From Rhodoglobus sp. (GTDB lineage Bacteria; Actinomycetota; Actinomycetes; Actinomycetales; Microbacteriaceae): a stretch of DNA of 64,000 bases. A model generated the notes under the pieces. That model did no database searches. It was not told the DNA's origin and saw only the letters and a list, made by a program, of their open reading frames with translations. Shown in pieces: positions 8,995 to 16,761 of the stretch; the stretch's first letter is position 1; every line of letters begins with the position of its first letter. The stretch is from the NCBI GenBank assembly GCA_025464445.1, contig JAODLY010000016.1, positions 1 through 64,000 of the forward strand, written 5' to 3'. Made by a program: the position numbers and the translations under genes.

Positions 8995-9031
8995 GTTTCT
9001 GGCACGTAACGCGATGTTCCCAACGTGTTAA
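8995..9031 (-). promoter_or_regulatory. GlnR-like four-box operator in divergent promoter
   Basis: Read on the minus strand the site is TTAAC-N6-GGAAC-N5-GTTAC-N6-GAAAC. The actinobacterial GlnR consensus is gTnAc-n6-GaAAc-n6-GtnAC-n6-GAAAc, so three of four boxes match well and only the central spacing is one base short. It lies about 25 bp upstream of the operon starting at 8971 and 40 bp from the divergent reductase gene at 9072, a suitable place for nitrogen control of both. No binding has been shown; the assignment is by sequence pattern. Confidence 0.55.
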
Positions 9032-9071
9032 TTGGCAGTCTCGATTTGCCTGCGCGTGATCAAATTGCGGG

Positions 9072-10019
9072 ATGACCGCGCTCGACGACACCGCATTCGA
9101 CATGACTATCGCCTCCAGGGTCGTCGCGGCGGACGGCGTCGACGTCTTCGAGCTGGCACCGATCGGCCGTTCGCTGCCGCGCTGGCAGCCGGGGGCGCAC
9201 ATCGATGTGATCCTGCCCGGCGGCGATGCCAGGCAGTATTCGCTGTGCGGGGCACCCGGTGCCGCCACCTGGCGGATCGGTGTGCTGCGCGAGGACGACG
9301 GCAGGGGCGGCTCGGTGTGGCTGCACTCGCTGTCGGTCGGCGACACCGTCCGCGTGGCCGGCCCGCGCAACCATTTCGAGTTCTCCGCGGAGCGCGGCAC
9401 CAGTTACCTGTTCATCGCGGGCGGCATCGGCATCACGCCGATCTCGGCGATGATGGCGGCCGCCGCATTGGCGGGCGTCGAGTACTCCCTCGAGTACGCG
9501 GGGCGCTCTCGGTCGACGATGGCGCTCCTCGACCCTCTCGAGGCCGCTCATCCGGGCCGGGTCTCCGCGCACCCGGCCGACGAGGGCGACCGCCTCGACC
9601 TCGCCGCGCTGTTCGCGGGGCTCAAGCCGTTCACCACCACGTACTGCTGCGGACCGGCGCGGCTCATCGAGGCTGTCGAGGCCGCCGCCCGCGGCCGGCA
9701 GCTGCGCGTGGAGCGGTTCACGCCGAAACAGCTCGGGGCTCCCGTGCTCGCGGAGCCCTTCGAGGTCGAGCTCGCCTATTCGGGGCTGGAGCTGACGGTG
9801 CCGCCGGAGCGCAGCATCCTCGATGTCGTCGAGGAGGCCGGGGTGCTCGTGCTCTCGAGCTGCCGCGAGGGCACCTGCGGCACCTGCGAGACGCGGGTCA
9901 TGGACGGAGCGATCGACCACCGCGACTCGATCCTGACCTCCGACGAGCAGGATGCGCAGGACGTCATGTACATCTGCGTGTCGCGCTCGGCGGGGCCGCG
10001 TCTCACGCTGGAACTCTGA
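9072..10019 (+). CDS. Phthalate-dioxygenase-reductase-type oxidoreductase (FMN, NADH, [2Fe-2S])
   Basis: A 315-residue electron-transfer protein with three domains in order: a flavin-binding beta-barrel (about 1-105; R-Q-Y-S-L-C-G), an NAD-binding domain (G-G-I-G-I-T-P near residue 118) and a C-terminal plant-type [2Fe-2S] ferredoxin domain (C-R-E-G-T-C-G-T-C, with a fourth Cys in Y-I-C-V-S). Such proteins feed electrons to Rieske oxygenases or other terminal enzymes. No oxygenase alpha subunit is encoded in the window, so its partner is unclear. It is transcribed divergently from the deaminase operon and overlaps the next gene tail-to-tail by 17 bases. Confidence 0.88.
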   Translation: MTALDDTAFDMTIASRVVAADGVDVFELAPIGRSLPRWQPGAHIDVILPGGDARQYSLCGAPGAATWRIGVLREDDGRGGSVWLHSLSVGDTVRVAGPRNHFEFSAERGTSYLFIAGGIGITPISAMMAAAALAGVEYSLEYAGRSRSTMALLDPLEAAHPGRVSAHPADEGDRLDLAALFAGLKPFTTTYCCGPARLIEAVEAAARGRQLRVERFTPKQLGAPVLAEPFEVELAYSGLELTVPPERSILDVVEEAGVLVLSSCREGTCGTCETRVMDGAIDHRDSILTSDEQDAQDVMYICVSRSAGPRLTLEL

Positions 10020-11253
10020 GCCTCAGCCGTTCGACAAGCTCCTGCTCGTCCGCGTTGACCAGGCGATAGTCGCGGACGACGACCTCCCCGTTGACGACGA
10101 CGTGTTTCGGACGCCGGCCGGGGTTCGCCCAGAGCAGTCCCGCTACGGGGTCCGCGACGCCGGCGTCCGCGACGCCTGACACGTCCCAGACGCAGAGGTC
10201 CGCGGCGGAGCCGGGCCGGAGGTGCCCGAGTTCCGGCCTGCCCAGCCCCCTGCTCGATCCTTCCGTGGCCATGCCGAGCACTTCGCGCGCCGCAAGAGGC
10301 TGGCCGACAAGAGGCGCCACCTGCATGGCGAGCCTGGCGTCCGCGAGGAGGTGGCCTGCGTCGTTGCTGCCGCCGCCGCTCGTGCCGAGACCGACGGTGA
10401 TGCCCGCTGCCTTCAGCGCGGAGACGGGGGCGATGCCCCAGCCCATCGGCAGGTCGCAGCCGGGGGCGTGGGTCGCCGTGATGCCGGCGCCTGCGAGCCT
10501 GACGATCTCGTCGGGGGTGACATCGCAGAGGTGGGCGAGTGTGACATCGGGGGCCAGCCAGCCCCATTCTTCGAGCAGGTCGATCGGCCGCTTGCCGTAC
10601 TTCTCGAGCGCGATTGCGACATCCACCTGCTCGTTGGACTGGGTCCGCCTGCGCAGGCCGTGCTTCGCCGCGACCTGGCCGAGCAGTTCGAAGGTCTCGC
10701 GCGAGTCGCTGTGCACGCCGGCCGGGCCGACGGCGAGCTGCAGCATCCCGTCGCTCGTATCGAGTGCGTTGACGATCGCCTCGGCCGACAGGGCGGCCTC
10801 CTGGGGATCGTCGTGTGCCGAGCCGCGCACGAATACGAGCCGCCCACCGAGCGCTCTCGCCGCGTCGGCGGTGGCGCGCGCGATCGACACGGTGTCCGAG
10901 CCGCTCGGCCAGGTCAGGTGGTGGTCGGCGATCGTCGTGACGCCGCTGAGCAGCCCCTCGGCTACGCCGACGGATGCCGCGGCAGACGCCAGTTCGGCAT
11001 CCACCCCTGCCCGCCCGTACGCGGCCGCCATCGCCGGCAGCCACTCGGACATCGGCACGCCCCGCGTGCCCGGCAGCGTGCGGAATGCCGACTGCAGCAG
11101 GTGGTGGTGCGCGTTCACGAGGCCGGGGGTGACGACGCAGCCGCTCGCGTCGAGCGTGCCGTCGCCCCCGCCGTCAACGTCGACGACCAGGTCGCCTGCG
11201 CGCTCGGTGAACTCGTCGACGAATATGGCTGTCGCACCCGTGATCGTGAGCAT
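10003..11253 (-). CDS. ATZ/TRZ-type amidohydrolase with altered metal ligands
   Basis: A 416-residue TIM-barrel amidohydrolase resembling 8-oxoguanine deaminase, SsnA and triazine hydrolases. Strand 1 keeps N-A-H-H-H near residue 48, and strand 6 keeps the His in L-A-H-L. The strand-5 motif, usually H-x-x-E, reads Q-S-N-E: the ligand His is Gln while the catalytic Glu stays. The strand-8 motif, usually T-D-G-x-x-S-N, reads T-S-G-G-G-S-N, so the catalytic Asp is Ser. TrzN is a known relative that works with a Thr at this last position, so the protein may still be active on an amino- or chloro-substituted ring. It is divergent from xdhC. The N- and C-terminal beta sandwich parts are intact. Confidence 0.75.
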   Translation of the reverse strand: MLTITGATAIFVDEFTERAGDLVVDVDGGGDGTLDASGCVVTPGLVNAHHHLLQSAFRTLPGTRGVPMSEWLPAMAAAYGRAGVDAELASAAASVGVAEGLLSGVTTIADHHLTWPSGSDTVSIARATADAARALGGRLVFVRGSAHDDPQEAALSAEAIVNALDTSDGMLQLAVGPAGVHSDSRETFELLGQVAAKHGLRRRTQSNEQVDVAIALEKYGKRPIDLLEEWGWLAPDVTLAHLCDVTPDEIVRLAGAGITATHAPGCDLPMGWGIAPVSALKAAGITVGLGTSGGGSNDAGHLLADARLAMQVAPLVGQPLAAREVLGMATEGSSRGLGRPELGHLRPGSAADLCVWDVSGVADAGVADPVAGLLWANPGRRPKHVVVNGEVVVRDYRLVNADEQELVERLRLRVPA

Positions 11254-11313
11254 GCTGTGTTTCTAGCACCCGCGTGTAACGGGCTTGTGTCGCGCCCTTC
11301 GACCTGCCCTTCT

Positions 11314-11369
11314 ATTCGCTCGCGATCTCAAGGAACCCGCGGGAACGTTCCTTGAGATCGCGAACGAAT
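11314..11369. repeat. Long intergenic palindrome with 23-bp arms
   Basis: Arms at 11314-11336 and 11347-11369 are reverse complements with a single mismatch; the 10-bp centre overlaps a perfect CCCGCGGG palindrome at 11336-11343. It sits in the 207-bp spacer between two divergent genes, where a terminator is not needed. It may be a strong operator, a cruciform-forming element or a remnant of a mobile palindromic repeat. GTAAC-N6-GTGTC at 11276-11291 lies beside it but is a poorer GlnR-like match. Confidence 0.8.
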
Positions 11370-11460
11370 CGGGACAGTCCGGCGGGGGTACGCGGCGCAC
11401 CGGTGACCCCCGGCGCACCGGCGTAACCATTCAGAAACCCGGCCGTGGCATCCTGAAGCC

Positions 11461-12393
11461 ATGCACGAGATCGCCGACCGCCTGCTCGCGGCCCACACCG
11501 CGGGCCGCAGGCTTGCGGTCGCCACGGCGATATCGGTCGAGGGCAGCGCGCCGCGCACCGTCGGCACGTCGATGGCTTTCGACGGCGAGGCCGTGATCGG
11601 CAGCATCGCCGGGGGATGTGTGGAGGGCGCGGTCGTCGAGACCTGCGAGCTGGTGCTGGCGGACGGCATCCCGCGCACTGTCGAGTATGGCGTGAGCGAT
11701 GAGACCGCATTCTCGGTGGGACTCACCTGCGGTGGGCAGCTGCGCATCCACGTGCAGCCGTTCACCGGCGAGCTCGCGGCCGCACTGCGTGAGGGCAGCG
11801 CGATCGAGGTCTGCGGATTCGTCGAGCGCGCGCCTGTCGCGCGGCGCATGATCATCTTCGGCGCGATGGAATTCTCCGCGGCCCTCTCGATGGCCGCGCA
11901 GGTCATCGGCTACCGCGTGACCGTCTGCGACCCCAGGCCGCTGTTCGCAACGGCGGCGCGCTTTCCCGGGGCGGAAATCGTCGTGCGGTGGCCCACCGAG
12001 TTCCTGGCGAGCACAGAAGTCGACGAGCACACTGTCATCTGCGTGCTGAGCCATGACGCCCGCTTCGATGCCGAACTCATCGCCCAGGCTCTCTCGCTGC
12101 CTGTCGCCTACGTGGGGGCGATGGGATCACGCAACACCCACGACCGCCGCGTGGCATCGCTGGCAGAGCGCGGTGCGCGCGATGTGTCGAGGCTGCACTC
12201 CCCAATCGGCCTCGACCTCGGCGGCAGCACACCCGAAGAGACCGCGATCGCTATTCTCGCCGAGGTGATCGCGGAGCGCACGAAGGCGAGCACGCTCGCG
12301 CTCACGGGGACGACGGGCGCGATCCACTCGGGTGGCGCGGGTCAGGCGACGTCCGGGACCCACATGAGTTTCGACAACTCTTCGGCGCCGTAG
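11461..12393 (+). CDS. xdhC: XdhC/CoxI family molybdenum-cofactor maturation protein
   Basis: A 310-residue protein with the two XdhC modules: an N-terminal XdhC_CoxI domain with the G-G-C-V-E-G motif at about residues 50-55, and a C-terminal Rossmann-like domain beginning at about residue 130 and ending near G-A-M-G-S-R-N, typical of the family. XdhC proteins bind Mo cofactor, help its sulfuration and insert it into xanthine-dehydrogenase-type enzymes. The client is almost certainly the molybdenum hydroxylase at 14146-16761. A CATCCT hexamer ends six bases before the ATG, suggesting leaderless expression. The 3' end overlaps the convergent gene by 52 bases. Confidence 0.87.
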   Translation: MHEIADRLLAAHTAGRRLAVATAISVEGSAPRTVGTSMAFDGEAVIGSIAGGCVEGAVVETCELVLADGIPRTVEYGVSDETAFSVGLTCGGQLRIHVQPFTGELAAALREGSAIEVCGFVERAPVARRMIIFGAMEFSAALSMAAQVIGYRVTVCDPRPLFATAARFPGAEIVVRWPTEFLASTEVDEHTVICVLSHDARFDAELIAQALSLPVAYVGAMGSRNTHDRRVASLAERGARDVSRLHSPIGLDLGGSTPEETAIAILAEVIAERTKASTLALTGTTGAIHSGGAGQATSGTHMSFDNSSAP

Positions 12394-12992
12394 CCGACGC
12401 CGAAGGCGGGCCCGTCAGGCCCGAGTGCCACGCCTGCCTCGAGAGCGCCGGCGTCGACGGGATCGAACCCGAGCCGATCGATGAGCTCGAGCACCCGGGA
12501 GAGTGCTTCGCGGTCGTCGCTCGCCGCCGCCATGCCCAGGCGATCGGCGGTGCCCCGCGGGCGCCGGCCCTCCTCGAACTCGTGGTAGCCGAGCTGGTTC
12601 AGGCTCTTGACCACGCGCGCCGAGGGGAAGCACCGCTGCACGACGACACTCGTACCGTCTGGCGCACTCGCGAGCTCGTCATCCGTGCCGTCGATCGGCT
12701 CCCAGTAGTTCATCGCATCGATGAGCACCTTCCCGGCGAACAGGTCGCGGGGTAGCGACCTGAACCTGTGAGTCGGCACGGCGAGCACGATGATGTCGGA
12801 ATGCTGCACGACCTCGGCCAGGGTCGCGGCGCGAGCTCCGGGTGCAAGCACGTCGATCGTCAGGGCTATCCGCTCCGCCGGCCCCGACCCGGAGATCGCG
12901 ACGTCGTATCCGGCGGCGACCGCGGCGCGAGCGATAGTGACGCCGATCTTTCCGGCACCGACGATGCCCAGGTTCAGTTCGGTGTTAGGCAT
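12342..12992 (-). CDS. NADPH-dependent F420 reductase-like (Fno/NADP-oxidoreductase) protein
   Basis: About 216 residues starting at the ATG at 12992, which overlaps the end of the luciferase-like gene. An N-terminal Rossmann domain has I-V-G-A-G-K-I-G near residue 9 and the following strand pattern of F420H2:NADP oxidoreductases and related imine-type reductases (I-I-V-L-A-V-P). The C-terminal region with L-N-Q-L-G-Y and V-D-A-G-A-L-E matches the Fno-like family. It may supply reduced flavin or F420 to the luciferase-like monooxygenase encoded just upstream in the same operon, or reduce a pathway intermediate. Which cofactor it uses cannot be decided from the sequence. Confidence 0.7.
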   Translation of the reverse strand: MPNTELNLGIVGAGKIGVTIARAAVAAGYDVAISGSGPAERIALTIDVLAPGARAATLAEVVQHSDIIVLAVPTHRFRSLPRDLFAGKVLIDAMNYWEPIDGTDDELASAPDGTSVVVQRCFPSARVVKSLNQLGYHEFEEGRRPRGTADRLGMAAASDDREALSRVLELIDRLGFDPVDAGALEAGVALGPDGPAFGVGYGAEELSKLMWVPDVA

Positions 12993-14055
12993 GGGACACC
13001 GCCGCCACCGGCTCTTCAGCCAGCAGTTCACGCACCCGCGGGATGACCTCGCGACCGAAGAGCTCGATCGACGAGGCCCTGTGGTCGCGCGAGAGGTGCC
13101 CGATGTCGTACTTCAGGTCGAACCTGCCGAGGCTGAGGTCGCGGATCGACTCCACGATCTTCGCAGCGACGGTCTCCGGGGACCCGATGAAGAGCGCCCC
13201 GTGGGCGATCTCGGACTCGAACCGTTCGGGCGAGGGTGTGGGGAAACCACGCTCCAGCGAGGCTTGCGTCATGACCCTCTCGAATTCCGGCCAGTAGGCG
13301 GCCCTGGCCTCCTCGTCGGTGCGAGCGATGAAACCCAGCGAGTGCTGCCCGACAGGCAGCCGCGGGTGGCCGAACTGCTCGAGAGCGCGGTGGTACAGGT
13401 CCACGTATGGCGCGAACCGGCTGGGATGCCCGCCAATAATGGCCAGCATCAGGGGGTGGCCATAGCGGGCCGCCCTCACCACCGACTGCGGGCTCCCGCC
13501 CACGCCGACCCAGGTCGGGATGCTGCCGGGTGCGATAGCGGGCGAGACCCGCTGGTCGACGAGCGGGGTGCGCACGGTGCCGGACCACGTGACTGGCTGG
13601 TCGCGCAGCAGCCGGGTGAACAGGTCGAGCTTCTCCTCGAAGAGGGTCTCGTAGTCGGCGAGGTCGAAACCGTACAGGGGAAACGAGTCTGTAGAGGATG
13701 CCCGCCCGACGATGAGCTGGGCGCGGCCGTTCGACGCCGCGTCGAGCGTGGCGAACTCGGTGTACAGCCGCACCGGGTCCCTCGTGCTCAGCACCGTCAC
13801 CGAGGTGCCCAGCCGGATGCGCTCGGTGCGGCCGGCGATCGTCGCGAGGATCATGTGTCCCGCAGTGTCGACGTGGCCATCGCGGTAGTGCTCGCCGATG
13901 TTGAACGAGTCGATGCCGACAGACTCCGCGAGCACGGCTTCATCGATCATCAGGCGGACGGTTTCCGCCTCGCTCAGCACCCGGCCGGACGAGTCGCTGC
14001 TCACCTCTCCGAAGGTGTTCAGCCCGAACTCGAATTCGCGATCAGTCATCGCCAA
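12985..14055 (-). CDS. LLM-class flavin-dependent oxidoreductase
   Basis: A 356-residue bacterial-luciferase-like monooxygenase. It has the N-terminal G-L-N-T-F-G-E-V strand, a G-E-H-Y-R-D motif near residue 55, R-I-R-L-G-T-S-V-T-V-L-S at about residue 83 and a C-terminal G-S-P-E-T-V-A-A-K-I segment that contacts the flavin phosphate. A good ribosome site (AAAGGAG) precedes the ATG. It is the first gene of a two-gene operon with the reductase-like protein at 12342 (8-bp overlap). The 90 bp upstream are crowded with GTNAC boxes and a 27-bp palindrome, so it is likely tightly regulated. The substrate is unknown, presumably an intermediate of the heterocycle pathway. Confidence 0.85.
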   Translation of the reverse strand: MAMTDREFEFGLNTFGEVSSDSSGRVLSEAETVRLMIDEAVLAESVGIDSFNIGEHYRDGHVDTAGHMILATIAGRTERIRLGTSVTVLSTRDPVRLYTEFATLDAASNGRAQLIVGRASSTDSFPLYGFDLADYETLFEEKLDLFTRLLRDQPVTWSGTVRTPLVDQRVSPAIAPGSIPTWVGVGGSPQSVVRAARYGHPLMLAIIGGHPSRFAPYVDLYHRALEQFGHPRLPVGQHSLGFIARTDEEARAAYWPEFERVMTQASLERGFPTPSPERFESEIAHGALFIGSPETVAAKIVESIRDLSLGRFDLKYDIGHLSRDHRASSIELFGREVIPRVRELLAEEPVAAVSHA

Positions 14056-14082
14056 CTCCTTTCTGCGGCTCCCAAGGAGTCG

Positions 14083-14109
14083 ACATCAGTAACTACTAGT
14101 TACTGATGT
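14083..14109. promoter_or_regulatory. Perfect 27-bp palindrome, candidate operator
   Basis: ACATCAGTAACT-ACT-AGTTACTGATGT, 12-bp arms around a 3-bp centre, 28 bp upstream of the luciferase-like gene. It contains GTAAC-N5-GTTAC and also the half-sites ATCAGTA and TACTGAT found in the TetR-gene promoter at 35904-35923. It is a strong candidate binding site for a dimeric repressor or for a GTNAC-recognising regulator. Confidence 0.65.
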
Positions 14110-14124
14110 ACCAGACAGGAACCG

Positions 14125-14160
14125 GTCACTTCAAGGTGACGCGGGTTACCTCGAAGTAAC
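14125..14160. promoter_or_regulatory. Two tandem GTNAC-N6-GTNAC palindromes
   Basis: GTCAC-N6-GTGAC (14125-14140) and GTTAC-N6-GTAAC (14145-14160) lie four bases apart between the molybdenum hydroxylase stop and the luciferase-like promoter; the second overlaps the last codons of the hydroxylase gene. Both fit the GNNAC-n6-GNNAC form of GlnR sites. Transcribed leftward they could also fold as two weak hairpins, so a terminator role is the alternative. Confidence 0.5.
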
Positions 14161-16761
14161 CATCGGCGATTGCCGCGCCAACCTCCACAGCCGATCCCGC
14201 GACATCGGGAGCTCGTACGACCGCACCCCCATGGCGTCGCGGATCGCGTTCGCGAGGGCGGGTGCCACCGGGTTGTATGGCGCCTCACTCATCGATTTCG
14301 CGCCAAGCGGTCCGAGTGGGTCATGCGTGTCCGCGAAATACACCTCGGTCGCCGGGATGTCCGCGAACTGTGGGACGTGATAGTTGCGGAAGGCTGTCGT
14401 GAGAACCCGTCCCTCGCCGTCCATGCGCACCTCCTCGTACAGCGCCGTGCCGATCGCCTGGGCGGTGCCGCCCTCGACCTGCCCGCGCAACTGCTCGGGG
14501 TTGAGCACCGTGCCCGCGTCGGCAGCCTGGATCGACTGCAGGATGCGTACCTCCCCGGTTCCGGGGTTCACCGCGACCCGGAACGCGTGCACGTTGAACG
14601 AGACCGAGCGGGGTGTTCCGTCGTTGCTGCCTGAGCCGGTGAGGCCGGGGACGGTTCCCCGCGCCTCGACCTGCGCGCGCAGGTCCTGTGCAGCGGCTAG
14701 CAGCGCCTTGCCGGCGACGACGACCCCGGCCGACCCGAACGCTCCCGTGTCGTAGGCCGCGGCATCCGTGTCCGACTGTCGGATGCGGATGTGATCGACG
14801 GTCGTGCCGAGCGCCGTGGCGACGAGTTGGGCGTGCACAGTCGTGGTGCCGTTGCCGAACTCGGCAGTGCCGACAGCGATCTCGTACTCGCCTTCCGACA
14901 GCAGTGTCACCGTCGCGGACGCGTAGTGTCCGCGCGGCGGGAGGGTCGCGATCATGGCGATCGCCATCCCCGTGCCGACCGGCCATCCCTCCGGCCCGGC
15001 CAGCGAAGGGTCGAGCGCTTTCTCGGCGAGGTCGATGCACTGGTCGAGCCCGTAGCTCTCGATGCCGAGGTCGCTCTCCTCGTCGGGATTCGTCACGACC
15101 ATCGTGTCGCCAGGAACGATGACGTTTCGCCGGCGCAACTCGAATGCGTCGATGCCGAGCTCGCGGGCGAGGTCATCCATGGCCGACTCGATGGCGTAGA
15201 TCACCTGTCCGAGGCCGTAGCCGCGGAAGGCGCCCGACGGCAGGTTGTTCGTGTAAACCGATTGGGCATCCACGCGCTTGTTCGCGCACCGGTAGACGCT
15301 TATCGACTCGTGGATCGAGTGGTACATGACGCCGATGCCGTGGTTGCCGTACGCGCCGGTGTCGGCCAGGGTGTCCACCGCCATGGCCGTCAGTGTGCCG
15401 TCGGATGCCGCGGCAAGCGTCACCCCGACCCGCATCGGGTGGCGGGGGGACGCACGCGTGAACTCGTCTTCGCGCGTGAACTCGTACTGCACGGCCCGCC
15501 CCGTGCGGAGCACGGCAAGCGCGACCACGTCCTCCGTCACGAGCTCCTGTTTGCCGCCGAAACCCCCGCCCACGCGTGCGGTGAAGACGCGCACTTTCTC
15601 CTGGGACAACCCGAAGATGTGGCACAGCTCGTCGCGCACGAGGTACGGCACCTGGCTTGACGTGCGCAGCACGAGTCGGCCGTCCGCGTCGAGCCAGCCG
15701 CGCGTTGCATGCGTTTCGAGGGCTGCATGGTTCACGCGCTGGGTCTGCCAGGTTCCCGTGACCACGGCCGCCGCCTCCGAAATGGCGGCGTCGACGTCAC
15801 CGGTCTCGCCGTGGAACTCCGCGACCGTGTTGCGCTCCGGCGCCGCGATACGCGACTCCGGCCCCTTGTCCCCGTGCAGCAGGGGTGCGCCGGGCTGCCG
15901 CGCGAGCGACGGGTCGAACACCGCCGGGAGCAGTTCGTATTCGACGGTTATCGCCGCCAGCGCCAGCTCGGCGATCGCGACCGAGTCGGCGACGACAGTC
16001 GCGACCCGCTGGTTCACGAACCGCATCACCCGGTCGAAGACGAGGGTGTCGTCGGGGTCGTCGGTGCGCAGCTCATGCCTGCCCGTGGAGAACAGCGTCG
16101 CGGGGGAGTCGCGGTAGTCGAGCACGGCGTGGACTCCGGGAAGCGCCGCGGCCACCGAGGTGTCGATGGCGGTGATGCGGGCGTGCGGATGCGGGCTCCC
16201 GAGCACCGCGATGTGCGCGAGCGCCGTGGTGGCGAGGTCGAGCGTGTACGGCTCGCGCCCGGTGACCACGCGCACGGCGGCGGGTGCCGCGACCGAGCGG
16301 CCCGCGGCATCCCCCGATGGTGCCGTCTCGGTGTTCGACACCCCGCGGATCGCGTCGTGGATCGAGCGGTAGCCCGTGCAGCGGCACAGGTTGCCTTTGA
16401 GCAGGCGCGGCAGGTCGTCGTGGTCGGCCTCCGTGAATGTCGACGCGGTGACGATCATGCCGGCGGTGCAGAACCCGCACTGGAATCCGCCCGCGGCGAC
16501 AAAAGCCTCCTGCAGCGGATGCGGCGCCTCCGCGGTCCCCAGCCCGGACACCGTCGTGACGCTCGCGCCGTCGAGCCGATGGGCGGGGTAGATACAGGAG
16601 TGCACGGGGGAGCCGTCGAGCAGCACAGAGCAGGCACCACAGTCCCCGGCGTCGCAGCCCTTCTTCACCTCGAAGTGCTCGAGGTCGCGCAGCAGCGTGC
16701 GCAGCACCTGGCCGGGCCGGGATTCGACCTCGACCGGTTCACCGTTGATCTCGAGCCTCAC
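14146..16761 (-). CDS. Molybdenum hydroxylase with fused [2Fe-2S] domains (XdhD-like)
   Basis: An 871-residue single-chain fusion of the small and large subunits of xanthine-dehydrogenase-type enzymes. Residues 1-75 form a plant-type ferredoxin domain (C-D-A-G-D-C-G-A-C); residues about 78-150 form the helical [2Fe-2S] domain (C-G-F-C-T-A-G and C-R-C-T-G-Y). From about residue 165 comes the molybdopterin part with G-G-G-F-G-G-K-Q-E, F-R-G-Y-G-L-G-Q, Q-V-E-G-G-T-A-Q-A-I-G and the catalytic Glu in G-A-K-S-M-S-E. Such enzymes hydroxylate electron-poor C-H bonds of purines, pyrimidines or nicotinate-like rings with water. The FAD subunit gene overlaps its start (4 bp), and XdhC is nearby. The fusion resembles E. 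coli XdhD; the substrate is not predictable. Confidence 0.9.
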   Translation of the reverse strand: MRLEINGEPVEVESRPGQVLRTLLRDLEHFEVKKGCDAGDCGACSVLLDGSPVHSCIYPAHRLDGASVTTVSGLGTAEAPHPLQEAFVAAGGFQCGFCTAGMIVTASTFTEADHDDLPRLLKGNLCRCTGYRSIHDAIRGVSNTETAPSGDAAGRSVAAPAAVRVVTGREPYTLDLATTALAHIAVLGSPHPHARITAIDTSVAAALPGVHAVLDYRDSPATLFSTGRHELRTDDPDDTLVFDRVMRFVNQRVATVVADSVAIAELALAAITVEYELLPAVFDPSLARQPGAPLLHGDKGPESRIAAPERNTVAEFHGETGDVDAAISEAAAVVTGTWQTQRVNHAALETHATRGWLDADGRLVLRTSSQVPYLVRDELCHIFGLSQEKVRVFTARVGGGFGGKQELVTEDVVALAVLRTGRAVQYEFTREDEFTRASPRHPMRVGVTLAAASDGTLTAMAVDTLADTGAYGNHGIGVMYHSIHESISVYRCANKRVDAQSVYTNNLPSGAFRGYGLGQVIYAIESAMDDLARELGIDAFELRRRNVIVPGDTMVVTNPDEESDLGIESYGLDQCIDLAEKALDPSLAGPEGWPVGTGMAIAMIATLPPRGHYASATVTLLSEGEYEIAVGTAEFGNGTTTVHAQLVATALGTTVDHIRIRQSDTDAAAYDTGAFGSAGVVVAGKALLAAAQDLRAQVEARGTVPGLTGSGSNDGTPRSVSFNVHAFRVAVNPGTGEVRILQSIQAADAGTVLNPEQLRGQVEGGTAQAIGTALYEEVRMDGEGRVLTTAFRNYHVPQFADIPATEVYFADTHDPLGPLGAKSMSEAPYNPVAPALANAIRDAMGVRSYELPMSRDRLWRLARQSPMVTSR

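Noticed and set aside
12342-12393. Possible sequencing error because xdhC and the Fno-like gene overlap by 52 bp
   Set aside because: Convergent overlaps of this size occur, both proteins keep plausible C-termini, and codon structure is normal up to both stops.
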